A stretch of DNA of 6,925 nt from an uncultured Halieaceae bacterium. Its GTDB lineage: Bacteria; Pseudomonadota; Gammaproteobacteria; Pseudomonadales; Halieaceae. Where the stretch lies: NCBI GenBank assembly GCA_938045215.1, contig CALINF010000321.1:1-6925 (forward strand), given 5' to 3'. A model generated the notes under the pieces. That model was not told the origin of the DNA, searched no databases, and saw only the letters and a program-made list of their open reading frames with translations. Positions 1 to 5,953 of this stretch are shown here, piece after piece (the stretch's first letter is position 1; each line of letters begins with the position of its first letter). Position numbers and translations under genes: made by a program.

Positions 1-123
1 AAACGGCTTAAAAGGGTTACACCTTGAATAGATGCGCGATAAGGTTAGAGCAAGCATGAGACGGATTATCACCTAGGACAGCCTGATGAACACTATTGAA
101 GCGTATGGATCACGACACTTCGA

Positions 124-705
124 ATGAAAAACGGGGATAGCAACAAGGAACGTATCACAGCGCTGATACTCGCTGGAGGCGCAGGCCGGCGCGCGGGAGG
201 ACTCGACAAGGGACTTATCCTCTATAAAGGCAAGCCTTTGATTCAACACGTTCTTGATCGACTGACGCCACAAGTAGATGAGGTCATTGTTAGCTGCAAT
301 CGTAACGCCGCTGACTATAAAGCGCACTGCACGCGACTCGTGTCTGACACCAGAGTGGGCTATCTGGGTCCACTGGCTGGTATTGAATCGGCCCTGTCTG
401 TCATTGAAACGCCTTATGTCCTGATCAGTCCCTGCGACACTCCGCACCTTCCACTGGATCTGGTAGGACGTTTGCAGCATGCGGCCGATGTAGATACAAC
501 GACACCGGTAGCAGCCTGTATCGCCAACGATGGCAATCGCGACCATTATTTGCATGCACTGGTCAAGCGAGAGGCCCTGAGTACGGTGGTAGACGAGCTG
601 AATCAGGGGCAGCGTGCCGTGCGGCATTGGCTGTTCAAGATGGATCTCGCCAGGGCAGATTTTTCAGACTGCCCCAACGCTTTCCAGAACGTCAACAGGC
701 TGTAG
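124..705 (+). CDS. mobA: Molybdenum cofactor guanylyltransferase MobA
   Basis: MobA transfers GMP from GTP to molybdopterin-Mo in the cytoplasm, giving the guanine dinucleotide cofactor used by DMSO-reductase-family enzymes. The 193-aa product matches the usual family length (about 190-200 aa). The N-terminal nucleotide-binding signature is visible as LAGG at residues 16-19 followed by GG-L-DKG at 25-30. GPLAGI lies at 82-87, and PCDTP at 103-107 holds the Asp expected to bind Mg2+ (D105). The C-terminal FQNVN at 187-191 matches the family's F-x-N-[VI]-N motif, but the protein stops two residues later. The position usually held by Met in RMGG is Ala here (R23-A24-G25-G26). The ATG at 124 is the only reasonable in-frame start ahead of the LAGG motif, and its ribosome site is weak (GGA 13 bases upstream). 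No other molybdenum gene is visible nearby. The family call is secure from the motifs; the related cytidylyltransferase MocA is less likely because of the length and the C-terminal NVN. Confidence 0.93.
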   Translation: MKNGDSNKERITALILAGGAGRRAGGLDKGLILYKGKPLIQHVLDRLTPQVDEVIVSCNRNAADYKAHCTRLVSDTRVGYLGPLAGIESALSVIETPYVLISPCDTPHLPLDLVGRLQHAADVDTTTPVAACIANDGNRDHYLHALVKREALSTVVDELNQGQRAVRHWLFKMDLARADFSDCPNAFQNVNRL

Positions 706-753
706 CACAGCACTGTTATGACAGGTAGCTTCCAACCGAATGTCACCTAAAGA

Positions 754-783
754 AAACCCGCCAAAATTGCTTTCGGCGGGTTT
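754..783 (-). terminator. Intrinsic terminator between convergent genes
   Basis: AAACCCGCC at 754-762 is perfectly complementary to GGCGGGTTT at 775-783, giving a 9-bp GC-cored stem with a 12-nt loop that can close further by A-T pairs. On the minus strand the stem runs into TTTTCTTT, so it best serves the leftward H1-like gene ending at 817. On the plus strand only three T residues follow, so any service to mobA (ending at 705) would be weaker. It is the only strong structure in the 111-bp gap between the two genes. Confidence 0.85.
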
Positions 784-816
784 GCGATGAGACCTCGGTA
801 AGGTCCTGGCGAATCT

Positions 817-1668
817 CTATTTCTTCTTGGCTTTTGCTTTAGCCTTGGACTTTGCTTTGGCCTTGGGCTTCGCTTTGGCCTTGGGCTTCGCTTTGGCCTT
901 GGGCTTCGCTTTGGCCTTGGGCTTCGCTTTGGCCTTGGGCTTCGCTTTGGCCTTGGGCTTCGCTTTGGCTTTGGGCTTTGCTTTAGCCTTAGTGGGCTTT
1001 GCTTTCTTCTTAGTCGATTTCTTGGCAGTCGCCTTTAGTTTTGCTTCTGCCTTCTTCTGCAGCGCCTTCAGCTTTGACGCCGCCTTTTTCTCTGCGGCCT
1101 TAACCTGCGCCATCAACTTCTTCTCTGCTGCGGCCAGCTTTTTAGCATCTGCCTTGGCTCGCGCCTTCGCCCACTTGTCAGCATGTGCAGCAAGTGCCTT
1201 GGCCTTATCAAGCTCGGCTTTTGCAGCCAGCTCGGCTTTTCGGGCCATCACTTTCTCTTTTGCCGCCAGTTCAGCCGCCTTAACTTTCGCGGCCGTCATT
1301 ACGTGAGTCGCACGATGCTTGGCGGCATCGACACGCTCTCGCATCGCTTTAACTCGTGCACTAGTTTTAGCTGAAGCGTTGGCAGCCGCTTTCGCCGCTC
1401 GCTTGTCTGCTGCCTTCTTGGTTTTCGCTGCTTTCTTACGAGCTGCTTCTACCTTTTTTCTCGCTGCTGCAAGCGACTTCTTTTCAGCATCAACGGCCTT
1501 CTGCAATTTCGCCAGCACCTCATTGGCACGCTTCACCGCCGGTGATACTGCCGCGGCTTTCTTCGCTGGTGCTTTCCGTTTTGCTGCGACTTTTTTCTTC
1601 GCAGGTGCTTTGCGTTTTGCAGGCGCCTTGCGTGTTTTAGTTGCTACCTTCTTTTTTGCGGTTGCCAT
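817..1668 (-). CDS. Histone H1-like / AlgP-like Lys-Ala-Pro-rich DNA-binding protein
   Basis: The 283-aa product is extremely basic and built almost entirely of Lys and Ala, with some Arg, Glu and Pro. It has three parts. Residues 1-40 form a tail with three copies of (R/K)-K-A-P-A-K. Residues 45-215 are a Pro-poor, Ala/Lys/Glu-rich stretch predicted to be one long helix or coiled coil. Residues 222-283 are a repeated KPKAKA tail ending in KKK. There is one Trp (166), no signal peptide and no membrane segment. This resembles eukaryotic H1 C-terminal tails and the Pseudomonas AlgP (AlgR3) repeat protein, so nucleoid binding is the likely role by family analogy; no specific target can be inferred. 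The ATG at 1668 is chosen because GGAG lies 9 bases upstream. A GTG at 1683 would add five residues but overlaps that ribosome site. The gene is monocistronic, with a terminator just after it. Low-complexity composition makes orthology assignment uncertain, so I give no gene symbol. Confidence 0.85.
   Translation of the reverse strand: MATAKKKVATKTRKAPAKRKAPAKKKVAAKRKAPAKKAAAVSPAVKRANEVLAKLQKAVDAEKKSLAAARKKVEAARKKAAKTKKAADKRAAKAAANASAKTSARVKAMRERVDAAKHRATHVMTAAKVKAAELAAKEKVMARKAELAAKAELDKAKALAAHADKWAKARAKADAKKLAAAEKKLMAQVKAAEKKAASKLKALQKKAEAKLKATAKKSTKKKAKPTKAKAKPKAKAKPKAKAKPKAKAKPKAKAKPKAKAKPKAKAKPKAKAKSKAKAKAKKK
837..980 (-). repeat. 18-bp tandem repeat array encoding (KPKAKA)n
   Basis: Six identical copies of ctttggccttgggcttcg (plus-strand reading) run without interruption from 855 to 962. 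They are flanked by a copy with three mismatches at 837-854 and one with two mismatches at 963-980; beyond 981 the pattern breaks up after a 3-nt insertion. On the coding strand each unit gives Lys-Pro-Lys-Ala-Lys-Ala. The central copies agree at synonymous positions too, which points to recent duplication or homogenisation rather than protein selection alone. Because the unit is 18 bp, gain or loss of copies keeps the reading frame. Confidence 0.97.
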
Positions 1669-1840
1669 TGCGCTGATCTCCACAGTAATTATTCAAATGG
1701 TACGCCTTAAAAGTATCAACAAAACACACGCTGTACAACAATTGAGCAGCTATGTGATGGGCTCGGTAACCGTGCATTTTCAGACTATTTTTACCTACAC
1801 AGAGCAACGCCCATGAAACAGAGTGGCTGGCGGCGAAACC

Positions 1841-1868
1841 CCTATCACACGATAGGCTATATATATAG
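1841..1868. repeat. Inverted repeat followed by an AT palindrome
   Basis: CCTATC (1841-1846) and GATAGG (1851-1856) pair perfectly around ACAC. Immediately after comes the self-complementary 12-mer CTATATATATAG (1857-1868). Both are read directly from the sequence. They could be a protein-binding site, a hairpin in a transcript or a promoter core; nothing in the sequence decides between these. Confidence 0.6.
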
Positions 1869-2007
1869 ATCGAAAGGCACGCAGAGAAAGACTAAACGCT
1901 AACAAAGTGACAGGTGCCGTGTCTAACACCACAAAAAACATGGGACATTCTGTAGGAAATTATTTTTGGGAATATTGTTATTTTTTTAGCAAAGGCGGGG
2001 GGAAATG

Positions 2008-2033
2008 AAAATGGGGAGCAAGCTCCCCATTTT
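2008..2033 (-). terminator. Intrinsic terminator of adk
   Basis: AAAATGGGGAGC at 2008-2019 is perfectly complementary to GCTCCCCATTTT at 2022-2033, a 12-bp palindromic stem that in practice has a 4-nt loop. It begins 19 bp after the adk stop codon on the minus strand and ends there in TTTTC. The stem is symmetric, with A and T runs on both sides, so it could also act on plus-strand transcription, though no plus-strand gene ends here. Confidence 0.9.
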
Positions 2034-2052
2034 TACTCACACCATCTGAAGT

Positions 2053-2700
2053 TTATTCAGACAGCGAAGCGAGCACCTGCTGCTTGATTTCATCCACCGT
2101 GCCGACACCTGGTACACGATGATACTTCGGCGCATCGTCACCTGACATATCCTGATAGAAACTGATCAGAGGGCTAGTCTGCGATTGATAAACATCCAGT
2201 CGACGCCTGACCGTTTCTTCGTGATCGTCATCGCGCTGCACCAGAGGTTCACCTGTTTCGTCATCGACACCTTCCACCTTCGGTGGATTGTATAACAGGT
2301 GGTATACACGTCCCGACCCTGGATGGACACGACGACCACTCAGTCGAGCCACGATCTCTTCATCGTCGACCGCTATTTCGAGCACGTGATCGATGACAAC
2401 GCCCGCCTGCACCATGGACTCGGCCTGCGGGATAGTTCTGGGGAATCCGTCAAATAGAAACCCATCAACACAATCGGGCTCCGCGATGCGCTCTTTCACC
2501 AAACCGATGATAATGTCATCTGACACAAGACCACCTGAATCCATTACCTCTTTCGCTTTCAACCCCAGCTCTGTGCCTGCCTTCACCGCGGCGCGCAACA
2601 TGTCACCCGTAGATATCTGTGGAATAGAATATTTCTCACTAATAAACTGGGCTTGGGTACCTTTGCCAGCACCGGGTGCACCTAGAAGTATCAATCGCAT
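2053..2700 (-). CDS. adk: Adenylate kinase
   Basis: Adk interconverts ATP + AMP and 2 ADP in the cytoplasm and sets the cell's adenylate energy balance. The 215-aa length is typical of the long bacterial form (E. coli 214). The P-loop GAPGAGKGT is at residues 7-15, and the AMP-site motif FDGFPRT is at 83-89. The LID domain starts around SGRRVH (121-126) and runs to about 160. The LID lacks the four zinc-binding cysteines and instead has H126, S129, D146 and T149, the hydrogen-bond network known from Gram-negative enzymes such as E. coli Adk. The RRRL stretch at 165-168 supplies further conserved arginines. The ATG at 2700 is preceded by GAGGA (2714-2710) at 9 bases, and the protein starts directly with the beta strand that leads into the P-loop, so the start is secure. 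A 168-bp structured leader separates it from mazG, and a strong terminator follows. Confidence 0.98.
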   Translation of the reverse strand: MRLILLGAPGAGKGTQAQFISEKYSIPQISTGDMLRAAVKAGTELGLKAKEVMDSGGLVSDDIIIGLVKERIAEPDCVDGFLFDGFPRTIPQAESMVQAGVVIDHVLEIAVDDEEIVARLSGRRVHPGSGRVYHLLYNPPKVEGVDDETGEPLVQRDDDHEETVRRRLDVYQSQTSPLISFYQDMSGDDAPKYHRVPGVGTVDEIKQQVLASLSE

Positions 2701-2868
2701 TAAAGGGTGTCCTCAAGTTTTCAGCCAGCGATACTGCCGGCTGTCGTGTGGATTTAGGGGTCGTTAACGCGACCCAGGCGCCTCTTCAGGAGAGGGAGTC
2801 TTCCGGCTAGCGTGCCTGCGGAAGGAGGTAAACCTTACACAGCCGATGCGCGCTGCACAAGTGCAGAA
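2701..2868 (-). promoter_or_regulatory. Structured leader / spacer between mazG and adk
   Basis: This 168-bp gap has no credible gene but several inverted repeats. They are CTGCAC-AA-GTGCAG at 2853-2866 just after the mazG stop, CTTCCG...CGGAAG at 2800-2805/2819-2824, CCTCT...AGAGG at 2781-2785/2791-2795, GGGTCG...CGACCC at 2758-2763/2770-2775, and CAGCC...GGCTG at 2722-2726/2739-2743. None is followed by a clear T-run on the minus strand, so they are not standard terminators. A poor minus-strand promoter match (TTGTGC, 17 bp, TAAGGT) lies around 2832-2860. The minus strand also carries ACCTCCTT (2829-2822), identical to the 16S rRNA anti-Shine-Dalgarno core. A 5' leader of adk is the most likely identity; a regulatory role is inference. 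Confidence 0.45.
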
Positions 2869-3681
2869 CTAGTCTGTCTCGCTCAACTTGGCAGAGCGCC
2901 ATAGTGCCTCCATTTCAGCCTGCGACAGATCAGCAAAGTTGTCCTTGCGCACGGCAGCCATGTTCTCCATCTGCCGAAAGCGCCTTTCGAACTTGGAAGA
3001 TGCCTGTCGTAATACTGACTCAGCATCTCTGTCTATCTGTCGCGCCAGATTCACAGCGGTAAACAACACATCGCCCAACTCATCAACCACAGCAGACTCT
3101 TCACCTGCGGCAAGCGCCGCACGTAGCTCCGCGACCTCCTCCTCCAGTTTGTCCAGAACCTCATCGGGGCTGTGCCAGTCAAACCCAACCCGCGCGGCCC
3201 GCTTCTGCAGTTTTTGCGCTCTTGGCAGAGCTGGCAGTGCTACCGGGACATCTGCCAGCACACCGGCTTGAGACTTTTCCTTACGTTCAGACTCCTTGAT
3301 GGACTCCCAGCTGTGCTTCACGTCTTCCACCGACACACTGGCATCTACAACACCATCGATGTCGGCATTGGCAAATACATGGGGGTGGCGTCGAATCAGC
3401 TTTGATACAAGAGTGTCAATTACGCTATCCAAGGTAAACAGCCCCTTTTCCTTACCCAGTTGGGAGTAGAAAATCACCTGGAAAAGCACATCGCCGAGCT
3501 CCTCCGCGACATGTGGAAAATCTTCCTGCTCGATTGCCTCCGCCAGCTCGTAGCATTCTTCCAGAGTGGAGGGAACGATGCTGTTGAAATCCTGCTTGAT
3601 ATCCCAGGGACAACCCGTTGCAGGATCTCGCAGACGCTCCATCACCCGCTGCAGGTCTGCCAGACTGTATTGGCTTGTCAT
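2869..3681 (-). CDS. mazG: Nucleoside triphosphate pyrophosphohydrolase MazG
   Basis: MazG hydrolyses nucleoside triphosphates to monophosphates and pyrophosphate. In E. coli it also lowers ppGpp effects during starvation. The 270-aa product is the full two-domain form (E. coli 263 aa). The N-terminal MazG domain has CPWD at 24-27, the metal-binding EExxE at 41-45 (EECYE) and ExxD at 61-64 (ELGD). The second domain has EEVAE at 181-185 and ELGD at 201-204, so both metal sites look intact. The conserved link region RRHPHVF is at 97-103. The ATG at 3681 is chosen because GGAGAG (3694-3689) lies 7 bases upstream. A start at 3729 would overlap relA by 23 nt, add 16 unconserved-looking residues and has no ribosome site. 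It lies 25 bp after relA and is probably co-transcribed with it. No mazEF toxin-antitoxin pair intervenes, unlike in E. coli. Confidence 0.96.
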   Translation of the reverse strand: MTSQYSLADLQRVMERLRDPATGCPWDIKQDFNSIVPSTLEECYELAEAIEQEDFPHVAEELGDVLFQVIFYSQLGKEKGLFTLDSVIDTLVSKLIRRHPHVFANADIDGVVDASVSVEDVKHSWESIKESERKEKSQAGVLADVPVALPALPRAQKLQKRAARVGFDWHSPDEVLDKLEEEVAELRAALAAGEESAVVDELGDVLFTAVNLARQIDRDAESVLRQASSKFERRFRQMENMAAVRKDNFADLSQAEMEALWRSAKLSETD

Positions 3682-3706
3682 CGCACCACTCTCCAAAATA
3701 CAAGTA

Positions 3707-5938
3707 CTACTCAGATAGTCGGACAGCACTACTGATGTTTTTCAAACGATTCAACCGCTCAAGCAGGCGCGACAAAGAACCGAGGTTCTGCACCTCTACG
3801 GTCAGTCGCATGGTGGCGGTATGGGTCTTTCGATTACTCTGCGTCTGGATACCCAACACATTGATCCGCGCATTGGCGAGCATTTCAGTGACGTCGCGCA
3901 GTAGCCCCTGACGATCATAGGCTTCTATGGCTATCTCTACCTGGTAACTATCCTCTGGCGAGGCACCCCAGGTCACTTCGATCACACGTTCTGGCGACGT
4001 GTCCAATAGATGAATCAGGCGGGCACAATCGGCACGATGAATGCTCACGCCCCGACCCTGGGTAATAAAACCGGCGATGGCATCACCAGGCACGGGTTTG
4101 CAGCAGCCAGCCATGTGTGTGAGGAGGTTTCCGACACCTTGTACTCTGACCTGATCACGAAAGGCACTGGTCGAAGGTCCTTCCATTTTAAGCTTGGGCT
4201 CGCTGGGTGCTCCAAACATGCTCTGCGCTGCATTCATCACCTGCGACGCGGTGATGTCTCCCGCACCTACCGCTGCATACATATCTTCTACAGTAGGTAA
4301 CTGTACTTTTGCTGCTACTCGCTTGTAGTCGATGCTGGTCAATGCCAAACGCTTGAAGTCGCGTTCGAGCAACTGACGACCGGCATCGATATTTTCGTCG
4401 CGGGCTCTGGCTTTGAACCAGTGCTGTACTTTGGCGCGCGCTCGTGACGTTCGCAGGTATCCCAGTCCAGGCTGCAACCAATCGCGCTTGGGTTCTCCAT
4501 CTTTGCTTGTCAGTATCTCCACGCGCTCGCCGGTCACCAGGGTATAGGTCAGCGGCACTATAGAGCCATTGACCTTGGCGCCCCGGCAACGATGACCTAC
4601 CTCGGTATGCACATGGTAAGCAAAATCAAGCGGGGTCGCTCCCTGTGCAAGATTCACCACATCACCCTGAGGCGTGAAAATATAGACACGATCCTGAGCA
4701 ATATCGAAGCTGAACTGTTCCGCTACACTCTCGTTGTCACCCGTTTCCTCATGCCAGTCCAGTACCTGACGCAGCCAGGCTATCTTCTCCTCATAGGTAC
4801 TCGCCATCGAACCGGAATCTTCATCCGAGCCCTTATAGCGCCAATGCGCACAGACCCCAAGCTCTGCCTCCTCATGCATCTGCTGCGTGCGAATCTGGAT
4901 TTCAAGCACCTTCCCTTCGGGCCCGACAACCGCCGTATGCAGCGATCGGTAGCCGTTCTCCTTGGGGTTGGCTATGTAATCATCAAACTCATTTGGAATG
5001 TTCCGCCACAATCCGTGAACCAAACCCAGCGTGGCATAGCAATCTCGCAACTCCGGCACCAGAATGCGGATAGCGCGGATATCATAGACCTGTGAAAATC
5101 CGATGCCCTTGCGCTGCATCTTCCGCCAGATGCTGTAGATGTGCTTGGCGCGCCCGGAAATCTCGACTTTAACGCCTTCGGCGTGCAAAACCTGGTTTAA
5201 CTCCTCTCGAACGCGAGCAATAAAACGATCGCGCTCCAGACGCTTACCATCGAGTAGGCGTGCAATTTTTCGATACGCGTCGGGATATATGTAACGAAAG
5301 GACAGGTCTTCCAGCTCCCATTTGAGCTGCCCTATACCCAGACGATGTGCCAGCGGCGCATAGACATCAAAAACTTCCTGCGCGACAACAACGCGGCGCA
5401 GTTCATCGTCTTTTACGGCTCGAATCGCGGACGTTCGTTCCGCCAGCTTGATCAACGCTACTCGCACATCATCAACGAGAGCGATCAGCATCTTACGAAT
5501 ATTGTCTTTCTGGCCATGAGCCTGACCCAACACAGGGGCTTCGCTTTGCCCATGCAGGCCACTGATAGCCGCCATGCGCAGGACACCGCCAATCAGCGAG
5601 CCAACCTCTTTGCCAAACTCCGCTATTACCGTTTGCAACTGCAATCGCTGCTCACGCACCGCGCGGTACAAAATGGCTGCGACCAGACAGTCTGCGCCTA
5701 CATGCAGATCAGCCAGTATCTGTGCGGTTTCCAGTCCAGCGAGAAAACAGTTAGCCTGAATCGCCCAGTCGCCGCCGTCTATACCGGGCAAAGCCTGGGC
5801 ATCGCGCGCCACACAGGCCGCCTGCGACAGGCGCTCGGATTCTTCAGCTGAAAAGGCTATCGGGAGCTGCGCCAGCCATCGATCGAGATCAACGTCGCCC
5901 GACTCATCCAGATAAGACTGCTCTCTTACCTGAACCAT
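3707..5938 (-). CDS. relA: (p)ppGpp synthetase RelA (GTP pyrophosphokinase)
   Basis: RelA binds ribosomes stalled with uncharged tRNA and transfers pyrophosphate from ATP to GTP or GDP, starting the stringent response. The 743-aa length is nearly that of E. coli RelA (744). Domains in order: a decayed HD hydrolase region (about 60-190), where the catalytic His-Asp and Glu-Asp pairs are missing around AAILYRAVRE at 87-96; the synthetase (about 230-370), with EFDDY at 317-321, NGYRSLHT at 328-335 and EIQIRT at 346-351; TGS (about 417-477); a helical region; the zinc-finger region with CC at 612-613, H634 and C638; and ACT (about 666-741). The ExDD signature marks monofunctional RelA rather than bifunctional Rel/SpoT, so a separate SpoT is expected elsewhere. 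The start MVQVR aligns with E. coli MVAVR. An in-frame TAG (the cysM stop) six codons upstream rules out a longer form. The ribosome site is weak, suggesting coupling to cysM, which ends 15 bp earlier. Confidence 0.98.
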   Translation of the reverse strand: MVQVREQSYLDESGDVDLDRWLAQLPIAFSAEESERLSQAACVARDAQALPGIDGGDWAIQANCFLAGLETAQILADLHVGADCLVAAILYRAVREQRLQLQTVIAEFGKEVGSLIGGVLRMAAISGLHGQSEAPVLGQAHGQKDNIRKMLIALVDDVRVALIKLAERTSAIRAVKDDELRRVVVAQEVFDVYAPLAHRLGIGQLKWELEDLSFRYIYPDAYRKIARLLDGKRLERDRFIARVREELNQVLHAEGVKVEISGRAKHIYSIWRKMQRKGIGFSQVYDIRAIRILVPELRDCYATLGLVHGLWRNIPNEFDDYIANPKENGYRSLHTAVVGPEGKVLEIQIRTQQMHEEAELGVCAHWRYKGSDEDSGSMASTYEEKIAWLRQVLDWHEETGDNESVAEQFSFDIAQDRVYIFTPQGDVVNLAQGATPLDFAYHVHTEVGHRCRGAKVNGSIVPLTYTLVTGERVEILTSKDGEPKRDWLQPGLGYLRTSRARAKVQHWFKARARDENIDAGRQLLERDFKRLALTSIDYKRVAAKVQLPTVEDMYAAVGAGDITASQVMNAAQSMFGAPSEPKLKMEGPSTSAFRDQVRVQGVGNLLTHMAGCCKPVPGDAIAGFITQGRGVSIHRADCARLIHLLDTSPERVIEVTWGASPEDSYQVEIAIEAYDRQGLLRDVTEMLANARINVLGIQTQSNRKTHTATMRLTVEVQNLGSLSRLLERLNRLKNISSAVRLSE

Positions 5939-5953
5939 TAAAAACGACCCGCG

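Larger units (their letters stand above)
1669..2052. other. Intergenic region between adk and the H1-like gene
   Basis: This 384-bp stretch holds no convincing gene. It is more AT-rich than its flanks, with A/T tracts near 1933-1938, 1963-1967 and 1980-1987. It contains the adk terminator at its right end (2008-2033), an inverted repeat CCTATC-ACAC-GATAGG at 1841-1856, and an abutting 12-bp palindrome CTATATATATAG at 1857-1868. The promoter of the leftward H1-like gene must lie here unless adk transcription reads through. A weak candidate -10 (GATACT on the minus strand, about 1712-1717) sits about 45 bp before the start codon with no strong -35. A 29-codon plus-strand reading frame at 1813-1902 lacks a good ribosome site. 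Confidence 0.6.

Noticed and set aside
1..123. Possible promoter or gene remnant before mobA
   Set aside because: Only poor -35/-10 matches (TTACAC, 17 bp, TAAGGT) and no coding signal were seen in this short stretch.
73..627. Minus-strand 184-aa frame opposite mobA
   Set aside because: It lies almost wholly antisense to a clear mobA and has no recognisable domain; the composition looks like a shadow frame.
827..1306. Plus-strand 159-aa frame with FALALG repeats
   Set aside because: It is the antisense reading of the tandem repeat and Lys/Ala codons of the H1-like gene. The Phe/Ala/Leu repeat follows directly from the 18-bp unit, and there is no credible ribosome site.
2822..2848. Perfect plus-strand AAGGAGGT followed by an ATG, as a possible plus-strand gene start
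   Set aside because: The ATG is 16 bases away and the frame closes after eight codons. The sequence is more interesting as minus-strand leader RNA.
3682..3729. Upstream start for mazG, adding 16 residues and overlapping relA
   Set aside because: It has no ribosome site, while the ATG at 3681 has GGAGAG at ideal spacing and gives the family length.
4188..4589. Minus-strand 133-aa frame inside relA, and other frames within 3707-5938
   Set aside because: RelA is continuous and conserved across the whole region, so overlapping frames are shadows without motifs.
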